Source: Telmatactis stephensoni
Lineage: Eukaryota > Cnidaria > Anthozoa > Actiniaria > Isophelliidae
NCBI GenBank assembly: GCA_029948255.1
Contig: JALIZF010001810.1
Span: 20,001-84,000, forward strand
Direction: 5' to 3'
DNA: 64,000 nucleotides
The notes beneath the pieces are model-generated. The model did not search any database and was not told the DNA's origin. It worked only from the letters and a program-made list of their open reading frames with translations. Below are positions 34,676-46,406 of the stretch, piece by piece. A program made the position numbers and the translations under genes. Position 1 is the first letter of the stretch. Each line of letters opens with the position of its first letter.

Positions 34676-35522
34676 GATCAAAGTTAAATTTCTAAAAGAT
34701 TTCAGTACCAACAAAACTGAAGGCCGGCATTTTGTTTTTGTGATAGATTTACCGCTGACCAAAAATATATCCCAGAAGCCTTCACGATGAAAAAGAAAAC
34801 GTTTGTGAGAAATAAAACCTTTGTCGGTCAAAAATTTGAATTATTTTCACTTAGATTGCAGTGAATATCTTAATATTAGTAATATTTTCTTATGCATTTT
34901 TAATTTCTAAAGTTTTCTTCTACTTTGTTCTTTTTATTTTATTTCATAATATTTCATTTTTTTATTAAGTAGTTAGCAATACTGAGTTATTTATCTGTTT
35001 TACAAGGTCAAAACTTATTGGCAATTTCCAGTCGATATTAATTTGAATACAATTATAATGAAGAATTTCGTGAAAAACATATTTAAGGAATTGGCTGAGT
35101 AAGACTAGGTTCTAGCGATTGTGGAATGTTTGATGACGTCACATGTATTGGTTTTCGCTTTCAAAACACAACATGGCGACGAAAGTGATATGAATGGAGA
35201 TGACCGATTTTTGTCATCTTATTTCGACGATGAAGACCCTTCTGTAGACCCGTACTTGAACCAGAAGTGTTACTGATATATCCATGAAAGTGAAAGTACA
35301 ATTAAGATCCAAGTTGGGCCATCATTCTGGGGAGAAGAGAGCTTTCTTGACAGGGATTTCTCGGAGAACGACGAAAGCCAAGGCGACATCTACTAGAAGA
35401 GATAGGAAACACTTTAGACGGCATTGCTGGAGATTCTGTTATCGAAATTGTCTACGTTTAGGTTATAGATAACGGCTATTTTATTATTTAGTTCTTTATT
35501 GTTGTGAAACAAATAATTAGAA
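34676..35522. promoter_or_regulatory. Bidirectional promoter region between WDR6 and TRABID
   Basis: The two start codons are 847 bases apart on opposite strands. A perfect CRE palindrome TGACGTCA is at 35134-35141, followed by ACATGGCGACGAAAG near 35172, which resembles the AAnATGGCG YY1 core often seen at the start of housekeeping transcripts. Both neighbours are housekeeping-type genes, so a shared promoter is likely. A 5' non-coding exon for TRABID may lie at about 35170-35270. Confidence 0.45.
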
Positions 35523-38500
35523 ATGCCAAAGAACGAACAAAACCTCAAATGGCCTTGTGAATATTGCACCTACGAGAATTGGCCGTCGGCCATGAAATGT
35601 GCGCTCTGTTTAGCGAAAAGACCCGCTCATGTGATTTGCCCTCAACCGCATAGAACTGCTGGTATTTCACAGGATATTTACCAAGCTGCTGACAACGAAC
35701 GAGCTAACGCTAGAAACTACAGAACGCCAAGTAATGGTGACAAAACGTCACCGAGGTACCGACCGTGCGATCAAGAAGCTATGAAATGGAAGTGCACTAC
35801 TTGTACTTTCGATAACTGGCCGAGTTCTCTACACTGTGTTATGTGCCATACAGCAAAGAGCAAAAGTGTGAGAAACGTTCTTCAAACTGAACCTACAAGT
35901 GAGGAAAGAACACGTGCTGTTTCTCCGAAAACTAGTCGCTCGGGAAGTAAAGTAGACATGAAAGCTATAAATAACGACAAAAACAAAGCTCAACTTAAAG
36001 CTCTCATGAAGTGGGAATGCCCTAATTGTACGTATCAAAACTGGCCTAAAACTACTCGATGTGTCATTTGTGCTAGTGTAAAACCATTAGCTGTAAAATC
36101 TGAGGAAAATGCCAACATCAACAAAGGGAAAAACAATGGAGATATTCGCAAGCCCTCGGGGTCTAGAAGACGGTCTCCAATTTCATCTGTGAGTGATTTG
36201 ACCTTACAAACATCTAACCAAGATGTGGACAAGATTATCTATGATATTCCAGCTTCTGATGATGTAAATGACAATGAGGAAGTACTACAGATTCGCAACA
36301 GACTGACAGATAATGATTGGATGTGGTTGAGTGCCTGTATTGGCATTGTAGAAGGGGATGTCACTTCAGTAGAGACATACCTAAATTCAGGCAATGACCG
36401 AGCTAGACAATTAACTAGAGAAGAATGTCTAGTATTAAGCCGACCCGAGGCATTTGAAGTCGGCTATACCTTAGTTCATTTAGCTATTAAGTTCAAGAGA
36501 GAAGATCTACTGGCATATCTTCTAGTTCCTGAAGTTAGTAATCATCGTCTGCATCGTGTACCATGCCTAGTTAGTCCAGAATTAGCAACAGATATAAGGA
36601 AAGACATAGCTCATACCATGAGACAAAGAAAAGGAGATTGGCCTTGCTATTTTTTTACTGAACAAGTTACCTTTGTTTTGCCAGCAGGTTAGTGGAGTAA
36701 TTGGAGTGCATTACACTATAATAACCCCTATAACTAATAATATTATACCACAGCTTTGTAGAATCAACAGTTATAATTTAATCTCATAGTACAAGTTTGT
36801 ACACATTTTTGAAGTTTTTTCAAGTGTCAGAGTGCTCGAGGTTTAAGTAAACTTTATTACAATTTAATAATATTACTACATTTCTTGCTAAGTAACCACA
36901 AGAATGTGACTGTACCATGCTTTTGTCTCAAGAAAGACATTCGATATAGAAAGATTGGATTAATTGATGTCCTGGTAATGTGACATAGCATATCATAATA
37001 TTTGATCTCTGCATTGTCTACATAAATATTGCACATGACAACTGAATGTTATATGTTTGATTAATTTGAAAACTTTAAATGTATAAATTGGCTCTCAGCT
37101 TATTTTCAATTTTCTCAATATCCAGACAAATTCTCCAGGTTGCTTTATTCTATACAGTGGAAAAAAAGCAGTAATAATTGATTATGTAGCACAATTAAAG
37201 TATTTAAAAATTTAAAGAAATTTCTCCATACTATAGAATACTGAATTATGACATTAATTCTGTTAGCTCACACTGTTCATCATTATGTTTTCTTTATGCA
37301 CAGTGGTTTTAATGAAAGGGTGATATGTATTGTAAATTAAATTTTACTAAATTGTTAGTAAAATACTTCCTATCAAATGTAACCTTATATTATAACCCAT
37401 TCCAATTTGAAAGCTAAGGGTCCTTGCAAAAACAGAGGAGTCTGATCAAATTGTAATTTCTCCTTAAAATTTTTTTATTTCTAAGGGGAATTCAGACTTT
37501 GATCAAACATCACTCAATCTGTTTTTGCATTGATGTCTTCAATTAGGAGTTGAGTGTTAATTGTGTTATTCTTTCTCTAATTAGAAATCCAAGAATTTCC
37601 AGCTCGAGTCAGGCGACAGTTATTTGAGGACTTGCTGGATAAAGATGTTCAAAAAGGTTAGTTTATACAATGTACAATTTTATTATATACCTTTGTCAAT
37701 ATGCGTGCTCTGATTGGCTGACAGCTGTGCTTTATCAGCGAATAGTGCACAGTTCTGATGCCAGAAGCGTGAGCTCGACGGCACGCACACACTTCTTGAA
37801 TTTTTGTGCGGAGAAAATCAAACTTTTTCCCTTGAATATTTAGTTCCAAATATATAATATAATGAATAGAACATTTTTTCCGTTCTCCTGCATGCTGTAT
37901 TACTGAACAGAGCACGGAAAAAGCTGTTCTATTTGTTGAATATGGAAATGATTAGATTATCTTGGAAGGATGTTAAGATGTTAATGTTAATGACTTGACT
38001 AATATCTGCCTAAACATGGTTCCAAAATACTGTAATCCAACAGGCCCTTGCATCATCCCAGTCACATGGTACAAAATCCACCATGTTGCAGTCAAGCTCT
38101 TTTTAGTACTATGTGACTGGTTGATGCAAAGGGCCTATTATTACATTTGTAACATTTGAAGAGATAGCCTTGAAAAGAGCCTAAGTGACTATTTTGATGG
38201 GAAAGTATTCACTATTGTTATTTACAGGGTTTGTGCTTCTCCTTAAACTCTTTGAAAACTCCTTCAATTTCGTTAAATACGTTTTCAAGGGCGCTTCAGA
38301 AAAGCCCTTGAATTTTAGAAATTCTGCTCAAACTCATTGAAAACGTCTTGAATTTATACTTTTAACGAAACCCTTTTAACAACAAACATAAGGGACTTGA
38401 AAGGGATGGGAAACAGAAATTCACTGCTTTCTTTAATTTACATGTAAGTGAGGGACGAGGATACCCTAGACTAGTACATGTATTTCAGTAAATCATTATT

Positions 38501-41500
38501 AGTAAAAAATCGGGTAACACTACCCCCAATACTCCTTGAATTCTCCTGGAATTTTATTTCGTATCTCAGCACAAATCCTGTATTTAGCCCCATTAAAATT
38601 CATTGATACCTTTTTAAACCATTTTACATGTACAAACCTCAAAGAAACCATCAAAAAAGTAATATAAAGCCCAATTTACATGAGAATGACCAGGCACCCC
38701 AAATTTTGGGCATGCATACCCATTTTGACACAGTACCTGTAATTATCATTGTAGGGGTACCCAAAATATTCAGTCCCTGTGCTAAGATTTACAATGTCGT
38801 GGTGCCATACCATAAGAATATTGTCATATAAATTAGGTTTAGTCATTTTGTGGGCAACTCTTCAATTTGCTATTCTCTTAATTTTTATAGTTCTTGAAGT
38901 AGAGTCTCCAATAATCAACTGGAGCGAAGAAATTTCATCTCACCTTGGCAGTAGAATCTACCCTCTTTGGAATCGTTCTGCTGGAGACTGCTTGCTTGAT
39001 TCAATACTTCAGGCCTCTTATGGTGTATTTGATAAAGACAACACCTTACGGAAAGCACTTTTTGAAAGTCTTAGTGAAGGAGCATCTAGGTAATGTGTGT
39101 TTAATGAGCTTTTAAAATATCTCAAGGTGGCAACTAAACTAATAAAAGTAAAGTAAAGCAACCATATTTAACGTCGATAACTCGTAACAGTAATTCAACT
39201 GACAAACGTGAGGCCGACAGTGCACTCATTTTACTAGTCCCCTCTCTCCATCAGTGCTCCGTTTGAAGGGTATTTAAAGCTAATTAAAGCTACACAGATT
39301 GGAAAGAAGTTGAAACAATAATGTGAGGTCTGGCTGAGGATCGAACTCGGGACCTCTTGCACCAAAGGCCACACACTAACCAACTGTGCCATCCTTGCTC
39401 GTCTCAGTGAAATCTGTACACTTTTACATGTAAGTACATGTACCTTCAGGCAAAAAGTTATAATCCCTTTCATATACAGTAAGAAAAAAAAGAGGAACCC
39501 CTTTGGGGGGGGGGATGAAGCCACACCCTATATGTTCTTTTATATGAAGTGTTCTTCCCCCCCCCCCCCCCCCCCCTGGGATTCCAAACTGAAAGTTAGA
39601 ATTTGATGTACAAATTATCATCTTTAAGGTTTTTCCCTCGTTATAAGGAATGGGAATCAATGCAAGCAGAAACCTTGCAGTATACACTAGATGAAGACCA
39701 GTGGGAACAAGACTGGGCATCCATTCTTAGCTTAGCAAGTCAACCTGGAACTTCTCTGGAACAAACACATGTATTTGCACTGGCCCATATTCTCCGGCGG
39801 CCAATCATTATCTATGGTGTCAAGTATGTCAAGAGCTTTAGAGGAGAGACTCTTGGTTTGGCTAGATTTCAAGGTATAATAATATATAAACACTTGAGCG
39901 TAATTGAAGATATTAGTGCATAAACAATTAAGTGCTCTCTGATCAAAGTATATTTTCTCCCAAGAAATCTTTTATTTTTAAAGGAGAATTTAGTGTTAGA
40001 TCAGAGATCACATGCTATTTTTGCAGGGACCTCTTCAATTGAGTGACTAAAGTGATCTACAGTGTACTCTAACATACTATATCATATAAGCATGATATAG
40101 TATATAATATAACCATGTTTTAAGCAGTGTGAATGCTTGAACTAGTGCTTATTGTAACTGACTTAAAGCTCCAGTGTGAACTCATGGGCTGATGCCTTGT
40201 GTTTGCTTAGGTTTTGAAATCAAAACAGAAATGTTTGTCATCACTTTCAGGTGTTCTCCCAAATTAAACCTCATTAAAATACTCCCTAATCTAGACATGG
40301 TTTGAACACAATCTAATATATGTGGCAGTGTTCCTGCATGTACATTTACAAAAGGAAAGAAATATACTGTAACAAATGAAAGAGAAAAAGAAACGAAAAA
40401 GGGAAAGAAAGATGCAGTGGGGGAAGGGAGGGAGGAAGGATGGAATGAAAGAAGGAAGGAAGGAAAGATCGAAAAAGAAAATTATGTAAAGGGAAAGAAA
40501 GGAAGAAGAAAAGAAAGAAAGAGGGGAAGAAAGAGACAAAGAAGAATGAAAAAAGTCCAGTTCAAACAAAATATTGTACATAAAACCATTATCTATTTCT
40601 AGGTGTTTATCTTCCACTGTTGTGGGAGAAAAGTTTCTGTTGGAAAAACCCACTTGTCCTTGGTTACACAAGGGGCCACTTCTCTGCTTTGGTTGCTATG
40701 GAAATCGATACAGACAAAACAAACGACATAGGTGCACATGCACATGTTGAGAGCAATGATAATGTTCATGTAACATTCCTTCCACTTGTCGACCATGAAG
40801 GAAGATTACTACCAGTCCACTTTCTCTCTGCTGCTCAGGTACTGTAACTTGTAAAGTGCCTTTGGACATATGGAAAAGGCGCTATAGAAATTATATTATT
40901 ATTATTATTATTAACTTAATAGAAATGAAGGGTGTGTCCATCAAAATGGCTTAAGTGACTTTTTGAAGGATTTTTCCAGGTTTTCAAGGCGATACATAAC
41001 CTAAATTCCTTTGGGGCAGTCAGTTATTTTTGTACATTTTGAAACAATTAAGCCTGGTTTTCATGAGCGATGGAAGTAGAAAAGGAAGCAACATACACAG
41101 ACTCCAGGGGTGGATCCAGGGCTCAGACTGAGGGGGTTCACTTCACATTTATCTTGTTCTTGATATTTTTCTTCCTCGACGTAAAAATGTTTTATTGTTA
41201 GCTAGGACGAGAAAGGGGGTCTCGGGCACCCAAGGAACCCCCCTGGATCTGCCCCTGGACTCGGTGATATATTTGATACATTCTTCTCTCACAAAAGGCA
41301 ACACTGAGTCTGCATATGTTGCTTTGGCTTCTGCTTTCATGGAAGAAACTATAGTGGTGTTCATATTGATGTAAGCCTTTATCATTCATGTGCAACCAGA
41401 GAGCGATTGGCTATTTTTTCAAAGGAACTTGTGAAATGTTATTGTGAAAATGGTTGGCACATTAGCATTAAAATGTGTTTGTTAATAAATAGTGAACATC

Positions 41501-41725
41501 ACTATTAACAAAAAAAGAACCTTGTGGTATTAGTGACTGCCATTAACCAAGAAAAAAATATTTTTATAGATTGGAAGTGAGGAATATCTGTTACATGAGT
41601 GGCTAGACTGTTGCACGACAGATGGTGGAATTTTAGTTGCCCAGCAACGCATCACTCCAAGACCTGCACTTGTCAATCAAATGATAGATGATTGGCTCGA
41701 TACATATCGAAAACCCTTGAAATGA
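35523..41725 (+). CDS. ZRANB1: TRABID/ZRANB1 orthologue, OTU-family deubiquitinase (6 exons)
   Basis: Exons 35523-36687, 37585-37656, 38891-39089, 39629-39873, 40603-40838 and 41570-41725 sum to 2073 bases, 690 aa (human 708), in phase. Three Npl4-type (RanBP2-like) zinc fingers lie at residues 9-30, 88-108 and 163-183, each W-x-C-x2-C-(T/-)-F/Y-x-N-W-P...C-x2-C; they bind ubiquitin chains. An acidic linker is followed by the ankyrin-type ubiquitin-binding region (NDWMWLSACIGIVEGD, DVNDNEEV before it). The OTU domain starts near residue 415: catalytic Cys446 in SAGDCLLDS and His586 in YTRGHFSAL match human Cys443 and His585. TRABID cleaves K29- and K33-linked ubiquitin and acts in Wnt and stress signalling. 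The human acidic C-terminal tail is absent. Introns contain a SINE, an inverted-repeat element and a purine tract. Confidence 0.95.
38042..38136. mobile_element. 95-bp foldback MITE
   Basis: AGGCCCTTGCATCATCCCAG...CACATGGTAC is mirrored by AGTACTATGTGACTGGTTGATGCAAAGGGCCT, about 30-base arms with a few mismatches. TRABID intron 2. Confidence 0.8.
39320..39402 (-). repeat. tRNA-derived SINE head
   Basis: On the minus strand: GCAAGGATGGCACAGTTGG (A box), a long variable middle, and GAGTTCGATCC (B box) 40 bases later, ending CAGCCAGACCTCAC. Stem pairing is poor (the acceptor arms do not pair), so this is a SINE rather than a tRNA gene. TRABID intron 3. Confidence 0.65.
39508..39580. repeat. G and C homopolymer runs
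   Basis: A 10-base G run and, 45 bases later, a run of about 20 C, just before TRABID exon 4. Likely polymorphic in length. Confidence 0.9.
40377..40560. repeat. 180-base polypurine tract
   Basis: Almost pure A/G on the + strand (GGAAGGAAGGAAAG, GAAAGAAAGAGGGGAAG), ending about 40 bases before TRABID exon 5. Such tracts can form triplex (H-) DNA. Confidence 0.85.
41105..41257. mobile_element. hAT-like MITE, 153 bp, 5-bp target duplication
   Basis: Ends CAGGGGTGGATCCAGGG and CCCTGGATCTGCCCCTG; GACTC duplicated at 41100-41104 and 41258-41262. Same family as 17797-17969 (shared TCTCGGGCACCC/GTCACGGGCACCC block). TRABID intron 5. Confidence 0.8.
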
Positions 41726-43144
41726 TGGAATCAGTATTGTACTGTAGATCACCAGTGTATGGATATTTTTATAAAGTTTTATTCGACAGTAGTTGAATAG
41801 TTCAAGGTTTGGTTATTTGTATTTTGTCCACTATGTACATATAAACACTCCAGCAAAAAATAGTAATATTCCTGTTACATTTTATTGTGCCTTTTTGCAC
41901 ATAGTGGATTTGTTTTGTTCAAGAATATTTGCATAGAAGTAAAAGATCTGAGCATTTATTAGATAATCTATTTTGTAAGCAGTGATCATGTTACATTTTG
42001 TTTGCTTAGGACTCAACATATGCTTTCAGCTGTACAGATATATTATAGCAGTTCAATTCTTTTTGTAAGCACAAATTAAATTTCATTTCATGTGTGTTAA
42101 TTTGCATGTAAATACACATTTTTAAACCTATGTATACTGTATTCAGCTGTTCACATTTCATTAGATCCACCTGTACAGACTTCATTTTCATCTATATTTT
42201 GTTTATATACTCTCTTACTATCAGTTTTTGCATTTTAATATTTTTTGTTTCTTTTCATTTGTTTCATTCAAGTTTCGAATCATTACAACTACCTACAATG
42301 TATTCATGTATTCATTATCGCACTTCATATTGTAAGTTACAATTAATGCCAATTAAGCCTACAGATCCAAATATATTGTATTCAAAGTTGTATGATAAAA
42401 CTAAAAGTATTGTAAAAATAAAAATCCTAGGTTATAGAATGAGCTTGATTGTATTTATTTGTTCTTGTTTTCAGTAAAAGTTATTATTTGTCAACTAAAT
42501 TATTCTATTTTTATTCCAAGAGATATGTAAAACATGGATTAATTATCCATCTGATTATATCAGTCATGATAATTTGCATTCATGGACCATGGAAAAATGA
42601 CTTTTTTTATTTTTTATTTTATTTGCTTTGCCTAATGGCAAAAACGCCACTGCAGCTAAACACCAATAATAATTATTACAGTCGGCCCAAAATTAATGCA
42701 AAACAGCTGTTTTGGGCTCATTTATCTTCATCAGTGCACCTACCTTCCTACAGCTGATTTTCCCCTTTTAGGTCCAAAAATATTTTGAAATGCATGACAC
42801 TTCCACCTGTGATATTTAACTTGTACTTGTATAAATTGAGCCATTAATTCTCAATAAGAATGGAGGTGTTATAACAGATTAATGCTCCTTAATCAGCTTT
42901 AGAAATGTAGGTACGTGAAGATGAATAAACCCAAAACCAGCTGGTCTTTCATCTATTTTTACAATTTATTGCTTGGAATAAATTCTGAAGGAAGTGTTTG
43001 TGTTCGAATCAATTGAAAGGTATCAAAAATACATGACAAATATGCTCTTATAGCAAACATTGATGTCCGAGTAACGCAATTTGAGTCACGCAACGACAAT
43101 TAAGTCACGAACAGGGCAAATTTGTTGCGACTCGCCCCCTCAGT
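41726..43144. other. 3' flank of TRABID and AT-rich spacer
   Basis: Likely TRABID 3' UTR (a hexamer AATAAA occurs near 42417), then AT-rich spacer. Before the first CALHM-like gene there is a short passage with repeated AGTCACG(C/A)A phrases (43060-43140). No coding sequence recognised. Confidence 0.5.
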
Positions 43145-43204
43145 GGAAAGCTGAACAATTAAACCGAAGCTCTACATTATTTGAAGTCCGTATCTGCTTC
43201 AAAC

Positions 43205-44131
43205 ATGGCCATGAAACCATCTGATATATTCCTCGAAATTTACAACTACCTGAAAGGGATTATCAAGTCGGCCGAAACACCAGTGAAGAGTCTTGTAATT
43301 TCCTGTCTTGTGTACGCCATCAAAGAGTTCGCCAAAGAAAAACTCTTCATTTGCCCCATCCAGAACTACCGTGCTTATGGCAACCTCTTTGTATTTGGTC
43401 CAGCCATAGTACTGTTCTGTATTTCACTTCTGGTCTCTGAGTCCTTTTGGCATCTTACGACTGGTGTTTGCTGCTGTCGTAGAATTATTTGGTCCAAGTC
43501 ACGCAAGAGCATTTACTTGGCAATCCTGCCCCCAATCATCTGGCTGATACTCGTGTTTGCTGATACACATTACTATGTCTGTGCGAAAGTTGGACCCGTC
43601 AAGACAGCCAAATCTGCAGCTAACAGCACTGCTGCCCTGGAAGCTCTCGAGCTAAAGATCTCAAAGGCTCGCACTGAGTCTCAGATAATTGCCTGGGCGT
43701 TGTTGATCTCTCTGGTGTCATTGGCGACGGTAGCTCTGACCATCGATAGGTGTGTATCAAGGCCAAAGTCTGAAATCGTCAGTAAGACAGAATTTGAAAA
43801 CCTAGAGGCCAGCTATGCTGTGGATATGTTTAACAAGAAAATCAAGCCAATGGCCGAGAGCCAAGCCAAGGAAGTCATCAAAGATCTCTTTGATTTGTAC
43901 AAAAACGAGAAGCCAGACGACCTTGTCTTGTTAGGGGAGGGGTACCTAACAGCCGTGTACCCCAACTATGGAGTCGTGGGCAACCGGCATCAGTGTATGA
44001 CCGACACACCCAAGGAAAACAGGGCCTCGAAGTTTTCAGAGTTGTTTAAGAAACGCCAGAAAAGAAATGAGGAAGTAGAGGTTGGACTTACAGAAAGTGG
44101 GCCGCAACAGCAATATACTTCAATCAATTAG
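43205..44131 (+). CDS. CALHM-like large-pore channel, copy 1
   Basis: Intronless, 308 aa. The start is ATG 43205 in good context (AAACATGG). Four hydrophobic segments, at about residues 30-50, 57-77, 105-125 and 160-185, fit the Ca_hom_mod (CALHM) plan: TM2 begins after FICPIQNYRAYG, TM3 is AILPPIIWLILVF, followed by HYYVCAKVGP, and TM4 is SQIIAWALLISLVSLATVAL. A glycosylation sequon (NST) lies in the second outer loop. The long C terminus has the family's charged helix (EFENLEASYAVDMFNKKIKP). CALHM proteins form octamer-to-undecamer pores for ions and ATP. Only one Cys remains in the first outer loop (CPI in place of CPC). Its twin, copy 2, lies 1759 bases downstream; the duplication includes about 60 bases of 5' flank and the whole 3' flank. 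AATAAA at 44643. Confidence 0.8.
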   Translation: MAMKPSDIFLEIYNYLKGIIKSAETPVKSLVISCLVYAIKEFAKEKLFICPIQNYRAYGNLFVFGPAIVLFCISLLVSESFWHLTTGVCCCRRIIWSKSRKSIYLAILPPIIWLILVFADTHYYVCAKVGPVKTAKSAANSTAALEALELKISKARTESQIIAWALLISLVSLATVALTIDRCVSRPKSEIVSKTEFENLEASYAVDMFNKKIKPMAESQAKEVIKDLFDLYKNEKPDDLVLLGEGYLTAVYPNYGVVGNRHQCMTDTPKENRASKFSELFKKRQKRNEEVEVGLTESGPQQQYTSIN

Positions 44132-44963
44132 ACATGACAATTAATCAGTTAATCTAAAGGCTTTGACGAAGCTCACAACTTTTCTTGCAACATTGTGCAG
44201 AATGAGATGTTTTGGGGTGTCAAACGATACAACATTTCTTACAACATTTTCTTACACATGCATTATGCTCGATACAGAGTTTTACCATGTATCCACCTCT
44301 GCAACAATTGCGCGCAATGGGTTGCATGTTTAGGATCGAATTCTACTTCTGCATCTTTTCCTGCATCGTTACGCGCAACTTTGCGAAGGTAGACATGTAC
44401 GTGTTGCGCGCAATCTTTCAGAAAAGAGTTGCATCATGTGACGGGATCTTGCGCTGCGCACAATTTGAACGTGCACAACTGGCTAAATAGCAGAACCGTG
44501 CAATTTTTTTCATTTCTGTTAAGTTGCGCGAAACAGCAGAGTTCGCCCCATGCAAGTATTATGCGCAAAGCTGTGCGAAACAGTTGCAATCATTTCCATG
44601 CATCACAACAATTGAATGAAGAAACAATAGAAAATATGTACGAATAAAACTTCAAAGTACCATCTGTATTTAGTCAAAGTTGTAATTGTCATATGAAACT
44701 AAATTATGCAGCATTATCAAATAAACAATTAATACCATTTTTATTGTTATATTTGATATCTGGCCATCTGCGCGGAAATTTATGAAGCTTTCTAGTTGAT
44801 TAATTCCGGTAGATATCACGAGAGATTTATTTAAAATAGCCAACTTCTGAGATGCACCTCACTTGCCATATACAAAAGTATCGTGCATGAAGCTCAATCA
44901 TTTGGAAAGCTGAACAATTAAACCGAAGCTCTACATTATTTGAAGTCCGTATCTACTTCAAAC

Positions 44964-45908
44964 ATGGCCATGAAACCATCTGATATATTCCTCGAGATCT
45001 ACAACTACCTGAAAGGGATTGTCAAGTCGACCGAAACGCCAGTAAAGAGTCTTGTAATTTCCTTTCTTGTGTACGCCATCAAAGAGTTCTTCAAAGAAAA
45101 ACTCTTCATTTGCCCCATCCAGAACCACCGTGCTTATGGCAACCTCTTTGTATTTGGTCCAGCCATAGTACTGTTCTGTATTTCACTTCTGGTCTCTGAG
45201 CACTTTTGGCATCTTACGACTGGCATTTGCTGCTGTCGTAGAATTATTTGGTCCAAGTCACGCAAGAGCATTTACTTGGCAATCCTGCCCCCAATCATCT
45301 GGCTGATACTCGTGTTTGCTGATACACATTACTATGTCTGTGCGAAAGTTGGACCCGTCAAGACAGCCAAATCTGCAGCTAACAGCACTGCTGCCCTGGA
45401 AGCTCTCGAGCTAAAGATCTCAAAGGCTCGCACTGAGTCTCAGATAATTGCCTGGGCGTTGTTGATCTCTCTGGTGTCATTGGCGACGGTAGCTCTGACC
45501 ATCGATAGGTGTGTATCAAGGCCAAAGTCTGAAATCGTCAGTAAGACAGAGTTTGAAAACCTAGAGGCCAGCTATGCTGTGGATATGTTTAACAAGAAAA
45601 TCAAGCCAATGGCCGAGAGCCAAGCCAAGGAAGTCATCAAAGATCTCTTTGATTTGCACAAACACGAGAAGCCAGACGACCTTGTCTCGTTAGGGGAGAA
45701 GTACCTAACAGCCGTGTACCCCAACTATGGAGTCGTGGGTAACCGGCATCAGTGTATGACCGACACACCCAAGGAAAACAGGGCCTCGAAGTTTTCAGAG
45801 CTGTTAAAGAAACGCCAGAAGAAAAGAGATGAGGAAGTAGAGGTTGGACTTACAGAAATTGGGCCGCAACAGCAACATAAAGTTCAATCAATTGGACATG
45901 CCACTTAA
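44964..45908 (+). CDS. CALHM-like large-pore channel, copy 2
   Basis: Intronless, 314 aa, the tandem twin of copy 1, with the same start context and domain order. Differences from copy 1 cluster in the first 90 and last 100 residues (for example IVKSTE for IIKSAE, EFFKEK for EFAKEK, HKHEKP for YKNEKP). About 140 residues from CCCRRIIWSKSRK to KDLFDL are identical, and the DNA there differs at only one place. The tail is a little longer (HKVQSIGHAT). AATAAA at 46401. No frame damage, so it is probably functional. Confidence 0.8.
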   Translation: MAMKPSDIFLEIYNYLKGIVKSTETPVKSLVISFLVYAIKEFFKEKLFICPIQNHRAYGNLFVFGPAIVLFCISLLVSEHFWHLTTGICCCRRIIWSKSRKSIYLAILPPIIWLILVFADTHYYVCAKVGPVKTAKSAANSTAALEALELKISKARTESQIIAWALLISLVSLATVALTIDRCVSRPKSEIVSKTEFENLEASYAVDMFNKKIKPMAESQAKEVIKDLFDLHKHEKPDDLVSLGEKYLTAVYPNYGVVGNRHQCMTDTPKENRASKFSELLKKRQKKRDEEVEVGLTEIGPQQQHKVQSIGHAT

Positions 45909-46406
45909 TCAGTTAATCTAAAGCTAAAGACTGTGACAAAGCTCACAACTTTTCTTGCAACATTGCGCAGAACAAAATGTCTTGGGATGTCGTCACACGA
46001 TGCAACCAACCTTCCTTACAACAGTGTCTGAAGCATGCATTATGCGCGATACAGAATTTTACCGTGTTATCCACCTCTGCAACAATTGGGTTGCATGTTT
46101 AGGATCGAGTTTCTGCATCGTTGCGCGTAACTTTGCGAAGGTAGACACGTACGACGCAACAGTATTGCGCGCAATCTTTCAGAAAAAAGTTGCATCGTGT
46201 TACGGAACCTTGCGCCCCGCACAATTTGGACGTTCACAACTGGCTAAATAGCAGAACCGTGCAATTTTATTTCATTTCTGTTAAGTTGCGCGAAACAACA
46301 GAGTTCACCCCATGCAAGTATTGTGCGATAAGTTGTGCGAAACAGTTGCAATAATTTCCATGCATCACAACAAATGAAGAAACATTAGAAAATATGTACG
46401 AATAAA

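Noticed and set aside
40291..40671. Minus-strand frame rich in Ser, Phe and Leu
   Set aside because: Translation of the polypurine tract on the other strand and of TRABID exon 5 antisense.
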